Shown here: one piece after another, positions 16,976 through 25,155 of the stretch | Layout: each line of letters begins with the position of its first letter | Numbering within the stretch: the first letter of the stretch is position 1 | NCBI GenBank assembly: GCA_039931555.1 | Contig: JBDTRP010000116.1 | Span: 70,545 to 134,544, forward strand | Source: JAENVT01 sp039931555 | Lineage (GTDB): Bacteria; Actinomycetota; Acidimicrobiia; Acidimicrobiales; Ilumatobacteraceae | Length of the DNA: 64,000 nucleotides | Direction: 5' to 3' | Translations under genes and position numbers: made by a program | The notes under the pieces: model-generated | What the model was told of the DNA's origin: nothing | The model's database searches: none | Seen by the model: the letters and a program-made list of their open reading frames with translations, nothing else

Positions 16976-18802
16976 TCAGCTGGTCGCGCACTCGAAGACG
17001 CGCTCGGTGTAGTCCGCATCAGCCACGTTGTACCAGTTCTTGCCCTCGAGGCAATCGGGATGTGACAGCTCGTACGGCAGTTCGAACTCGAAGATGGTGC
17101 CGTCGTCGACGTACTTCTGGAAGCACGGCGCAGCAGCGGTGCCGAAGGCGATGAAGTCTTCGTCACTCATGCTGTACACCGCACCCGACCAGTACTGCTC
17201 GCCGACACCACACTCCGGGAACCGGTAGTACGGCGCCACGAACGTCGGGTCGATCGAACCGTCGCCCAATCCGGCCGACACGCACGCCGAGTATCCGGCG
17301 TAGTCGGTCTGGTCGAAGCAGGCGTCGAACGCACTGCTGTCGGTGCCGTTGGGATCATCGGAGATGCCGGTGGTGTCGCCGCCCAGACCGAAGATCCCCG
17401 ACGTCGAGAACGACTCGGACACCTTCTTGACACCGTCGATGATGTCGGTCAGTTCGCCCTTGTCGAGGGCCGACAGCAAGCTCACGTAGACGTCGAAATA
17501 GGTACCGATCGGGCTGACATACCACGCGCCACCGACCTTCTGCACGGTGATGCCCACCGGCTTCATATCGGAAAACGCATCCTCGATCGTCTTGATCAAC
17601 GACTTCACATCGCCGGTCTCGTCGAGCCCCAACACGCCGAGCGCGTCGTCGATCGACCCGGCGACCTGGCACGAGTCTGCGGTGGTGTCACCGGAGGTGA
17701 ACACGACGCAGCCGTCCTTGTTCTCGACGGTCACGTCGGTGCCGTTGGCGGAGGCCTTCAGGTTGAACCCGTCGATCGCGACCGTACGCCGGTCTCCGCT
17801 GCCGCTCACCGTGTACTTGATGTCGGAGAACGCGATCTTGGCGTCGAGGTCGTCGATGCCACCTTGGGCGCCGTCGATGAACATCGGCGCGTAACGCTGC
17901 AGTGCCTCGGCCTCGTTGGGGTTGAGCGCGGCGATCAGCGATTCCACATCGAGGTCGTCGACCGCGTCGAAGATCGCCTGCACGGCCCCCTCGGGCGTGT
18001 CGGCCCCGCGGGCAACGACTGGAGTCTCGGGGATGTCGTGGCCACCCTGGCGGGCGTTCTCGGCGATGGAATAGAACGCGCTGAGGTACCACCGTCCGTC
18101 GCGCTTCACGGTCGCCAACTTCCAGTCGATCGCGCTGTCCTGCGGGTCGGAGCCGAGCTCTGGGCGATCGCTCCCGAACGCCTCGTCGATCAACAAGTTG
18201 CCGATCGGCACCGCAGCGCCGTCGACCGAGGCAGTCCCAGTCGCAGTGATGCGGATGTCGGAGATCTCGGCGACGTTGGTGTCGGTCGGATCGACATGAA
18301 CGTCGCCGAAGTTGATGTCGAGCCCGCCGACCTTCTGCAGCGTTGCAGTGTCGTCGACGATCTCCAGGCGCTTGAGGTTGTCGACGATGTCGATCAACGG
18401 CTGGCGCATCATGTCGCGTTCGCCGGGCAACAACAGGTCGACGACACCCAGTGCGTCCTCCGCAGCCAAGGCGTCCATCAACCGGGTGCCGACCTCGGTA
18501 GGGCTCGCCGCACCACCGTCGTTGCCGGCAACGATCTTGCTGACAGCGAAGCCACCGGCGCCGAGGAGCGCGACCACGGCGACCAGTCCGCCGACAACCT
18601 TGCCTCGGCTGCGCTTCCCGACGGCGCCGGCGGGCACGACGGTCGCGGTCGGCTCGCCCTCATGCGCGGCGAATGGGGGCGCAGCCTGAAGCGGCATCAG
18701 CGGCGGCCCGATCGGCATCGGCGGCGGCAACGTCGGGCCGCTCGGCGGCGCGATTTGCGGCGTGGGTGGTTCGAACGCTTTGCCGTCCTCGTTGGTGTCC
18801 AC
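16976..18802 (-). CDS. Membrane-anchored secreted protein with Pro-rich cytoplasmic head, function unknown
   Basis: This 608-residue protein has a Pro-rich N-terminal cytoplasmic stretch (about 65 residues) and a basic patch GKRSRGKVVGG. One membrane helix follows (VVALLGAGGFAVSKIV). A large acidic extracellular part contains two internally similar segments, each with a DALGVVDLL- or DDLDVESLI-type helix followed by a beta meander, like nuclear-transport-factor-2 or lumazine-binding-like folds. Its last 120 residues hold six or more Cys (for example FDACFDQTDYAGYSACVSAG) and are probably disulfide-rich. The GTG at 18802 is preceded by an AAAGGGA ribosome site. No named family is claimed. Confidence 0.7.
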   Translation of the reverse strand: MDTNEDGKAFEPPTPQIAPPSGPTLPPPMPIGPPLMPLQAAPPFAAHEGEPTATVVPAGAVGKRSRGKVVGGLVAVVALLGAGGFAVSKIVAGNDGGAASPTEVGTRLMDALAAEDALGVVDLLLPGERDMMRQPLIDIVDNLKRLEIVDDTATLQKVGGLDINFGDVHVDPTDTNVAEISDIRITATGTASVDGAAVPIGNLLIDEAFGSDRPELGSDPQDSAIDWKLATVKRDGRWYLSAFYSIAENARQGGHDIPETPVVARGADTPEGAVQAIFDAVDDLDVESLIAALNPNEAEALQRYAPMFIDGAQGGIDDLDAKIAFSDIKYTVSGSGDRRTVAIDGFNLKASANGTDVTVENKDGCVVFTSGDTTADSCQVAGSIDDALGVLGLDETGDVKSLIKTIEDAFSDMKPVGITVQKVGGAWYVSPIGTYFDVYVSLLSALDKGELTDIIDGVKKVSESFSTSGIFGLGGDTTGISDDPNGTDSSAFDACFDQTDYAGYSACVSAGLGDGSIDPTFVAPYYRFPECGVGEQYWSGAVYSMSDEDFIAFGTAAAPCFQKYVDDGTIFEFELPYELSHPDCLEGKNWYNVADADYTERVFECATS

Positions 18803-18906
18803 GGAAGGTCCCTTTCGCCGCAATCTGGTCTCTAACGGTATCGGCTGCAAGCGGGGCGACCTGAGTACTTGTCACCGAGCTGATCCGGGCGACCTACCCT
18901 GTGCAC

Positions 18907-19806
18907 ATGCGCATCCTCATGTCGGGCGCAAGCGGTCTGATCGGTACGGCACTGAGCAGCCACTTGTCCACCGGTGGCCACCTCGTGACTCGCCTGGTCA
19001 GACGCGACGCCCGCGAGGGCGAGCACCGGTGGGACCCGGCTGCCGGCATCCTCGATGCGGACGCATTCACTGGTTGCGACGCGGTCATCAACCTGTCGGG
19101 CGCCAACATCGGCGACAAGCGATGGACCGACCATTACAAGGCTGAACTGCTGTCGAGTCGTCTGCAATCGACGACGTTGCTGGCCACGACGATGGCGGGG
19201 CTCGATACGAAGCCATCCGTGTTCATCTCCGGTTCGGCGATCGGTTGGTATGGCGACCGAGGCGACGAACGGCTCGACGAGCTGTCCCCGGCCGGCACCG
19301 ACTTCCTCAGCAACCTGTGTCAGCAGTGGGAAGCGGCAACCATGCCCGCCGAGGATGCAGGGATTCGCACCGTCCACGTTCGTACGGGCATCGTGCTGTC
19401 GGCACAAGGCGGCGCGCTGAAGAAGCAGCTCCCCCTGTTCAAGCTCGGCCTCGGCGGGCGCTTCGGAAGCGGGCACCAATGGCAGAGCTGGATCTCGATC
19501 GACGATGAGGTCGATGCGATCTCTCACCTGCTGACGACCGACATCTGCGGGGCCGTCAACCTGACTGCACCGAATCCAGTCACCAACAGCGAGTTCACCG
19601 CAACCCTCGGCAAGGTGCTCCACCGACCCGCCGTGTTACCGATCCCGTCGTTCGGACCCAAGATGCTCCTCGGTGGAGAGCTGGTCGACGCGCTCCTCCT
19701 CAGTGGCCAACGCGTCTCGCCCACTGCGCTCCAGCGCAGCGGGTACGAGTTCCATCACGAGACGCTCGACTCGGCTTTGCGGGATCTGCTCCGACGCCCG
19801 TCGTGA
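18907..19806 (+). CDS. TIGR01777-family NAD(P)-dependent epimerase-like protein
   Basis: This 299-residue extended SDR protein has the nucleotide-binding motif MSGASGLIGTAL near the N-terminus. It also carries the family signatures INLSGANIGDKRW, SGSAIGWYG, VRTGIVLSAQGGALKKQLPLF and WISIDDEV. Relatives include E. coli YfcH and human SDR39U1, whose substrate is not established. The ATG at 18907 is preferred over GTG 18901, because the TACCCT box (18895-18900) lies 6 bases before it. Confidence 0.9.
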   Translation: MRILMSGASGLIGTALSSHLSTGGHLVTRLVRRDAREGEHRWDPAAGILDADAFTGCDAVINLSGANIGDKRWTDHYKAELLSSRLQSTTLLATTMAGLDTKPSVFISGSAIGWYGDRGDERLDELSPAGTDFLSNLCQQWEAATMPAEDAGIRTVHVRTGIVLSAQGGALKKQLPLFKLGLGGRFGSGHQWQSWISIDDEVDAISHLLTTDICGAVNLTAPNPVTNSEFTATLGKVLHRPAVLPIPSFGPKMLLGGELVDALLLSGQRVSPTALQRSGYEFHHETLDSALRDLLRRPS

Positions 19807-19819
19807 CGACTCCGGGTCG

Positions 19820-20293
19820 TCAGTACTGATCGGCGGTCTCGACAGCCGACCAGCGGGCAAGTTCGGCCTCGAGATCGAGCCGCTCGACGCCGGGTGACGT
19901 GGTCGGCCAGTTCGCTCTCGGCACGGCCCACATGATCTCGAACTCGATCCCGTCGGGGTCGTGCGCGTACAAGCTCTTGCTGACGCCGTGATCGCTTTCG
20001 CCGACCAGTGACCCTGCGGTGATCAGCTTGGTGCGCAACGCGGCAAGCTCTTCGATCGTGTTGACCTGCCATGCCAGGTGGTAGAGGCCAGGCGAATGGG
20101 CGGCCGGCTTGGGGTGATCGCCAACGCTGAACAGACCGAGATCATGATCGTTGGTCGATCCATCGGCGCGCAGGAAGATCGCTTGGCCGCCCATGTTCGC
20201 CACGGCCTCGAAGCCGAGGACCGTGGTGTAGAAGTCTGCAGATGCCTGGGCATCGCGCACCCAGAGCACCGCATGGTTGAGTCGTCTGATCAA
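19820..20293 (-). CDS. VOC-superfamily (glyoxalase/extradiol dioxygenase-like) protein
   Basis: About 157 residues with two beta-alpha-beta-beta-beta modules. Likely metal ligands are His in LNHAVLWV, His in LYHLAWQV and Glu in DGIEFEIMW. The middle ligand pattern and DPDGIEFE resemble catechol 2,3-dioxygenase-like proteins. A TTG at 20293 is the only start codon in frame close to the domain and lies 5 bases after the YceI stop, so translation is probably coupled. Substrate unknown. Confidence 0.8.
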   Translation of the reverse strand: MIRRLNHAVLWVRDAQASADFYTTVLGFEAVANMGGQAIFLRADGSTNDHDLGLFSVGDHPKPAAHSPGLYHLAWQVNTIEELAALRTKLITAGSLVGESDHGVSKSLYAHDPDGIEFEIMWAVPRANWPTTSPGVERLDLEAELARWSAVETADQY

Positions 20294-20298
20294 CGGAA

Positions 20299-20841
20299 TC
20301 AGGCCTTGACCGTTTGCACGTCGAGCTGGATCTTGACCTTCTCGCCCAGCATCACGCCGCCCGTCTCGAGCACCACGTTCCACTCCAGGCCCCAGTCCTT
20401 GCGGTTGATCTCCGTCTCGGCAGTGAACCCGGCACGGGTGCCACCCCACGGGTCGCCGCTGACGCCCTCGAACTCGAGCTCGAAGTCGACGGGCTTGGTG
20501 ATCCCTCTGATCGTCAGGTCCGCGTGCAGCACGTAGTCGCTGCCGTCCTTGTCGATCCCGGTGCTGACCAGGGTCATGGTCGGGTACGTCTCGGAGTCGA
20601 AGAAGTCACCCGACTTCAGGTGTCCGTCGCGCGTTTCGTCACGGGTGTCGATCGAGGCGATGTCGACGCTGGCTTCGACCTTCGACGCCAGCGGATCTTC
20701 GGCAATGGTCACCGTGCCGGTGAAGCCGGAGAACCGGCCGCGCACCTTCGTCACCATCAGGTGGCGGGCGATGAAGCCGACCGACGAGTGGACGGGGTCG
20801 ACGTTCCAGACGCCGGGGGTGAGATCTGCGAGTGATGACAT
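20299..20841 (-). CDS. YceI-family lipid-binding-like protein
   Basis: This 180-residue protein is one YceI domain, a lipocalin-like barrel. It shows WNVDPVHSSVGFIARHLMVTKVRGRF, a central IDTRDETRDGHLKSGDFFD and the C-terminal INRKDWGLEWN. YceI proteins bind polyisoprenoid-type lipids. This copy lacks a signal peptide and so is cytoplasmic. The ribosome site AAGGAG stands 8 bases before the ATG. Expression is probably controlled by the divergent MarR regulator, whose likely operator overlaps the promoter. Confidence 0.92.
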   Translation of the reverse strand: MSSLADLTPGVWNVDPVHSSVGFIARHLMVTKVRGRFSGFTGTVTIAEDPLASKVEASVDIASIDTRDETRDGHLKSGDFFDSETYPTMTLVSTGIDKDGSDYVLHADLTIRGITKPVDFELEFEGVSGDPWGGTRAGFTAETEINRKDWGLEWNVVLETGGVMLGEKVKIQLDVQTVKA

Positions 20842-20910
20842 GGTGGCAACTCCTTGTTGTTCTGGTTCCGCATCGACACGATGCGGACTCAATTCCTTGC
20901 GGCCACAATG

Positions 20911-20964
20911 ATTGTAGGGGCAATTGCTTGCGTGCGCAACCTTTCTTCTGAACATCGGTAAGAT
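20911..20964. promoter_or_regulatory. Divergent promoter and operator between yceI-type and marR-type genes
   Basis: On the minus strand, TTGCGC (20934-20939) and TACAAT (20911-20916) are 17 bases apart and drive the YceI gene. On the plus strand, TAAGAT (20959-20964) lies 6 bases before the MarR ATG. Between them are the palindrome GCAATTGC (20920-20927) and the imperfect palindrome TTGCGTGCGCAA (20928-20939). These cover the YceI promoter spacer and -35, so a bound MarR dimer would block that promoter and possibly its own. Confidence 0.65.
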
Positions 20965-20970
20965 GCACCC

Positions 20971-21429
20971 ATGGCGAGCACATGGTTATCGGCGAGCGAG
21001 ATGCGAGCGTGGCGCAACTTCATCGAGTCGGTCAGCACGATGACTGCTGCATTGGAGGGTGATCTGGTGCCGTTCGGGTTGACCTTGGGCGACTACGAAG
21101 TACTGGTCAGACTGTCGGAAGCCGAGAACCACCGTCTGCGAATGTGCGACCTGGCGACGTCGCTGCAGCTGTCGCCCAGCGGCCTGACCCGACGCCTCGA
21201 CGGGCTCGTCAGCTCCGGCTTGGTCGAACGTGTCGCCAGCCCATCGGATCGACGGGTGATGTTCGCAGCCCTGACTGCTGCCGGTCACGTCAAGCTGGTC
21301 GAGGCCGCGCCCGACCACGTCGCCAGCGTGCGCAACCGGTTCCTCAAGGATCTGACGAACGAGCAGGTGCGTTCCCTCGGCGACATCTTCGAGATCGTGC
21401 GGGCCAACCTCACGGCTTGCCCGCAATGA
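20971..21429 (+). CDS. MarR-family transcriptional regulator
   Basis: This 152-residue winged-helix regulator has the recognition region LQLSPSGLTRRLDGLVSSGLVER followed by the wing SPSDRRVMFAALT, as in the MarR family. Divergent from the YceI gene and next to an operator-like palindrome, it probably represses the YceI-VOC operon in response to a small ligand. Its TGA overlaps the ATG of argJ (ATGA), an unusual partner for a MarR gene. Confidence 0.92.
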   Translation: MASTWLSASEMRAWRNFIESVSTMTAALEGDLVPFGLTLGDYEVLVRLSEAENHRLRMCDLATSLQLSPSGLTRRLDGLVSSGLVERVASPSDRRVMFAALTAAGHVKLVEAAPDHVASVRNRFLKDLTNEQVRSLGDIFEIVRANLTACPQ

Positions 21430-22577
21430 CCACGCTTCCCGCCGGCTTCCGCGCCTATGTTGCGAACATCGGGATCAAGGACTCGACCGACGATTTCGTC
21501 GTCGTCGCCACAGATTCGCCGTGCCCGACGGTCGGCGTGTTCACGACGAGCAGCTTCGCCGGACCCAGTGTTGTCGTCAGCCGCCAACACGTCTCGTCGC
21601 AAACTGCTCAGGCCGTGGTCGTGATCTCCAAGAACGCCAATGTCGCGACCGGGGGCGTCGGCCTGGCCAACGCTCGCGAGGTCGTTGCCGGTGTCGCCAC
21701 GGCGCTCGGCTGCACCGCCGGCGATGTGCTGATCGCCTCGACCGGCGTGATCGGCCGCCAGTACCCGATGGATCGCGTGCGCGCCGGCCTGACGGCCATC
21801 CCTGCACCACTTCCGTCGGTCGATGCCGGCCTCGTGGCGACCGGCATCATGACGACGGACACCGTCTCGAAGGTGGCCAGCACGTCGGTGGGCGCCGCGA
21901 GCATCGTCGGCGTCGCCAAGGGTGTCGGCATGATCGAGCCCAACATGGCCACCCTGATCACCTTGATGTTCACCGACGCCCGCCTGAACGCCGAGGACCT
22001 CGACCCCATCTTCCGACGCGTCATGGATCGCACGTTCAACTGCGTCTCGATCGACACCGACACCTCGACCAGCGACACGGCGATCCTGATGGCCGGCGGC
22101 GAGGCAGGGCCGGTCGATCTCGGCGAGTTCGAGCGGGGCTTGTACGAGGTCGCAGCGTCGTTGACGAAGCAGGTCGCACGCGACGGCGAGGGTGCCGAGA
22201 AGTTGATCGAGGTGGTCGTCGAGGGTGCGCACACGCCAGAACAGGCCAAGCGCGTCGCCAAGGCGATCGTCAACTCGCCGCTCGTCAAGACGGCCGTGCA
22301 CGGCGCCGACCCGAACTGGGGTCGGGTGGCCATGGCGATCGGCAAGTCGACGACTGCGGACGAGGTCGACCAGGCGCAGGTCGTCATCCGCTTCGGTGAT
22401 CAAGAGGTCTACCCGTCGTCGGTCGACGAGGCAGGGCTGCACGCACTCGCCGAGTACATGCGAGGTGATGAGGTACGGATCACCGCCGTCCTCGCCGCCG
22501 GCGATTCATCGGCCACGGTGTGGGGCTGCGACCTGACCGACGGCTACATCCGCATCAACGCCGATTACACGACCTGA
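21426..22577 (+). CDS. argJ: Glutamate N-acetyltransferase/amino-acid acetyltransferase
   Basis: This 383-residue ArgJ makes and recycles N-acetylglutamate in arginine synthesis. The autocleavage site is in EPNMATLITL, with Thr176 as N-terminal nucleophile of the beta chain. Oxyanion residues are in STGVIG, and the family tail GYIRINADYTT is present. The start overlaps the MarR stop. No other arginine gene is within the window, so argJ is separated from the usual argCJBDFRG cluster, or this is a second copy. The N-terminus is about 15 residues shorter than many ArgJ proteins. Confidence 0.93.
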   Translation: MTTLPAGFRAYVANIGIKDSTDDFVVVATDSPCPTVGVFTTSSFAGPSVVVSRQHVSSQTAQAVVVISKNANVATGGVGLANAREVVAGVATALGCTAGDVLIASTGVIGRQYPMDRVRAGLTAIPAPLPSVDAGLVATGIMTTDTVSKVASTSVGAASIVGVAKGVGMIEPNMATLITLMFTDARLNAEDLDPIFRRVMDRTFNCVSIDTDTSTSDTAILMAGGEAGPVDLGEFERGLYEVAASLTKQVARDGEGAEKLIEVVVEGAHTPEQAKRVAKAIVNSPLVKTAVHGADPNWGRVAMAIGKSTTADEVDQAQVVIRFGDQEVYPSSVDEAGLHALAEYMRGDEVRITAVLAAGDSSATVWGCDLTDGYIRINADYTT

Positions 22578-22642
22578 ATGCGGGAATCCGGTCCACCACG
22601 GGACCAAGGTCCCTACCCCGACGAGTCCGGAAACGCGACGAT

Positions 22643-22662
22643 GGTCCCCAAGTGAGGGGACC
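22643..22662 (+). promoter_or_regulatory. Hairpin in the leader of the ice-binding protein gene
   Basis: GGTCCCC (22643-22649) pairs with GGGGACC (22656-22662) across a 6-base loop, 10 bases before the ribosome site AAAGGAG of the ice-binding protein gene. A second palindrome, GGGACC-AA-GGTCCC, lies about 40 bases upstream and shares complementary sequence, so alternative pairings are possible. There is no T-run. It may be the tail of argJ transcription or a translational control element. Confidence 0.35.
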
Positions 22663-22685
22663 GCTTCGAGTCAAAGGAGCCTGCC

Positions 22686-23597
22686 GTGTACATCGGGCGA
22701 GGCGTAAAGAGTGCCGCTCTCATGGGATTCGCCACGGCCACGGTGTTGTTGGTCGTCGGAACTCAGGCGAATGCTGCGATCGTGCCGACCGTGCCCCTAC
22801 TGACGGCTGCGAACTACTCCGTCCTGGGAGCAGAGACCGTCACGAACACCGGGGCAAGCGTGCTGAACGCCAGTCTCGGCTTGTCGCCGGGCACGAGCAT
22901 CACCGGGTTCCCGCCTGGCATCGTCAACCCGCCAGGTACGACTGACACCACCAACGCGGCTGCTGCGCAGGCCCAACTGGACCTCACCGCCGGCTACCTG
23001 AATGCCGCCGCCCGACCGCTCGACGCGACCGAGCCCGGAGATCTGAGCGGCCTCACCCTGGTCGGCGGCGTCTATGCGTCGGCCTCGAAGGGACCCCTCA
23101 GCCTGACCGGACCGCTCACGCTCGACGGGGCCGGGGACCCCAATTCGGTCTTCATCTTCCAGACCGACTCCACGCTGATCACCTCAACGGGCAGCACAGT
23201 GTCACTGATCAACGGCGCCCAGGAGTGCAACGTGTTCTGGCAGGTGGGCAGTTCGGCCACACTGTTCACCGGCTCGACGTTCGTCGGCAACATCATGGCG
23301 CTGACCTCGATCAGCATCCAGAACAGCGTGACCGTTCGCGGACGTGCTCTCGCCCGGACCGGTGCGGTCACCTTGGACACCGACACCTTCACGGCGCCGA
23401 CGTGCAATCTCAACGCGATCCCCACGACGACGATCGCGGCGTCGACGACGGCGGCACCGACAACGACAAGGTTCATACCCGTCCTGCCCGGCACCGGCAG
23501 ATCAGTCAACACCGGCCTGTTGGCAGCCACCGCCTTCCTGACGCTGGGAATCGTGGCGACCCGCGCGACCCGACGCCGAACACCAGTCAGGCGCTGA
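22686..23597 (+). CDS. Ice-binding-family (DUF3494) surface protein with LPxTG anchor
   Basis: This 303-residue exported protein has a signal peptide (residues 1-30, ending TQANAA). A DUF3494 ice-binding beta-helix domain follows: SVLGAETVTNTGAS, GDLSGLTLVGGVY, GPLTLDGAGDPNSVFIFQ, and AECNVFWQVGSSATL-like sequence. A Thr-rich spacer leads to a sorting signal LPGTG (about residue 267), a hydrophobic helix and a basic tail ATRRRTPVRR. It should be attached to the wall by a sortase, and no sortase gene is in the window. Such domains adhere to ice or to other surfaces. The GTG start has a good AAAGGAG site. Confidence 0.92.
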   Translation: MYIGRGVKSAALMGFATATVLLVVGTQANAAIVPTVPLLTAANYSVLGAETVTNTGASVLNASLGLSPGTSITGFPPGIVNPPGTTDTTNAAAAQAQLDLTAGYLNAAARPLDATEPGDLSGLTLVGGVYASASKGPLSLTGPLTLDGAGDPNSVFIFQTDSTLITSTGSTVSLINGAQECNVFWQVGSSATLFTGSTFVGNIMALTSISIQNSVTVRGRALARTGAVTLDTDTFTAPTCNLNAIPTTTIAASTTAAPTTTRFIPVLPGTGRSVNTGLLAATAFLTLGIVATRATRRRTPVRR

Positions 23598-23671
23598 GTC
23601 CGACAAACTGCGACGGCACGACGGTCGCGGCAACCTGGTAGAGAGGCATCTTCCCTTCCCGAGGAGTGCCC

Positions 23672-24616
23672 ATGCCCACGCTTCCCCATCGGCCGCTCGG
23701 TTCATCCGACCTCCACGTGTCGCTGTTCTCGTTGGGATCGTGGCGCACCTTCGAGAGGATCCCCCGAGACCAAGCCCTCGCAGTCATGCGCGCAGCGCGC
23801 CAGGCCGGCATCACCTTTCTCGACGACGCTCGCTACAACGACGAGACGGGTACAGCACCGATCCCCACGGGCTACTCCGAGGTCATCTTTGGCGAACTGT
23901 TCCGAGCGTCGGGGTGGGTGCGCGACGACGTCGTCGTGGCCAACAAGCTGTGGTGGGAGTTCTGGCCCGAGCAGGATGCTGCCGGCGAGCTCGACGCGTC
24001 GTTGGCGCGAATGGGGCTCGATCACATCGATCTCATCTACACGATGCAGCCACCCGATGGTCTCAGCGTCCACGTGCTCGTGGAGCAGGTGTCGGCATTG
24101 GTCTCGTCGGGCCGAGCGCGTTGTTGGGGTGTCGGCAACTGGCCCGCCGACCTGCTTGTCGAAGCCGTGCGCGAGGCGCGGACGCTCGGCGTGCCACTGC
24201 CCGCAGCTGCACAACTCCCGTACAGCCTGGTGCGCGCCGACTGGGTGCAGGATCCGGTGATGGAGGCGGTGTTGGCCGATGCAGACATCGGTCTCGTTGC
24301 GTCGTACGTGCTCGCCGGCGGAACGCTGACCGGCAAGTACCTCCGCGGCGAGAACGGACGGGCCGAAACCGACCAGACGCCGGCGACCGTGACCGGCAAG
24401 CAACGTACCGCGGCCGTCGTCGAACTGGCACATGAGTGGGGCGTCACGCCTGCTTCGCTGGCCTTTTCGTTCGCACTCGCCCACCCGCGGCTGGCCAGCG
24501 TGCTGTTCGGCGCCACCTCCGCCAACCAACTCGACGAGAACGTCGCATCACTCGATGTCTTCCACTCCCTCACCGACGACCAGCAAGGCCGGCTTGCCGA
24601 GTTGGCCACCATCTGA
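23672..24616 (+). CDS. Aldo/keto reductase family protein
   Basis: This 314-residue TIM-barrel protein starts with RPLGSSDLHVSLFSLG, as in the AKR family. The catalytic Asp and Tyr are in FLDDARYN and the Lys is in VVANKLWWEF. At the position of the catalytic His (usually LLHWPD or similar) the sequence reads IYTMQPPD, so His is replaced by Gln. The NADP-binding end SVLFGATSANQLDENV is present. Reductase activity may be altered, as in the Kv-beta-like branch, where this His is also absent. GAGGAG lies just upstream of the ATG. Confidence 0.85.
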   Translation: MPTLPHRPLGSSDLHVSLFSLGSWRTFERIPRDQALAVMRAARQAGITFLDDARYNDETGTAPIPTGYSEVIFGELFRASGWVRDDVVVANKLWWEFWPEQDAAGELDASLARMGLDHIDLIYTMQPPDGLSVHVLVEQVSALVSSGRARCWGVGNWPADLLVEAVREARTLGVPLPAAAQLPYSLVRADWVQDPVMEAVLADADIGLVASYVLAGGTLTGKYLRGENGRAETDQTPATVTGKQRTAAVVELAHEWGVTPASLAFSFALAHPRLASVLFGATSANQLDENVASLDVFHSLTDDQQGRLAELATI

Positions 24617-24659
24617 CACGCCATGCATAGCGGATGACGCAATTGGGTACAGGTGCGTC

Positions 24660-25121
24660 ATGGAAATCATCCGACACGACGATGGCTCGCTGACCGTTCC
24701 CGTAACCGCGCCGCGCCATCACGACGACGACGACGCTGACGAGGCCGTCGACACCGGGCCCACCACGATGGTCCTGCACCCGGGCGAGGGCGGCTACACC
24801 GAGGCGTTGGCCGAATGGGACGTGCAGCAGAACCCCGATCGCGGGGAAGCCGTCTCAACTGCGTCCGGCCGCGAGCAGGCCATGGCGGTGGTCCACGCGG
24901 TGGCTGAGGATCCGGAGCACGTTGCCGAAGCCGTCGACTCGCTGGAAGACGCCGGTGCCAGCGCGGACGCGCTGCGGCACGTGCTGGTCGGGGGGACTCC
25001 GTCGATCCAAGCGTTCGCACATGAGGTGGCCGATGCCGAAGGCGGCGAGGAACTGCCGCACCACAAGGCAACCAAGATCATCGGCCAGGTGCTGGCCGAG
25101 ATCGACACACACCCGCAGTAA
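24660..25121 (+). CDS. Acidic hypothetical protein
   Basis: This 153-residue soluble, strongly acidic protein has an Asp run (HHDDDDADEAVD) near residue 20-30. A helical C-terminal half (EDPEHVAEAVDSLEDAGAS) contains LPHHKATKIIGQVLAEIDTH. No known family is recognised. TACAGG (24648-24653) lies 6 bases before the ATG, which supports this start and a leaderless message. It is a free-standing gene between the reductase and the hydrolase. Confidence 0.6.
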   Translation: MEIIRHDDGSLTVPVTAPRHHDDDDADEAVDTGPTTMVLHPGEGGYTEALAEWDVQQNPDRGEAVSTASGREQAMAVVHAVAEDPEHVAEAVDSLEDAGASADALRHVLVGGTPSIQAFAHEVADAEGGEELPHHKATKIIGQVLAEIDTHPQ

Positions 25122-25155
25122 CGGCTCCCGACGGTCGCCGCAGCAAACTGGGGTG

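Noticed and set aside
22590..22680. Cyclic-di-GMP-type riboswitch before the ice-binding gene
   Set aside because: Hairpins exist but the conserved core and tetraloop of that riboswitch are not found.
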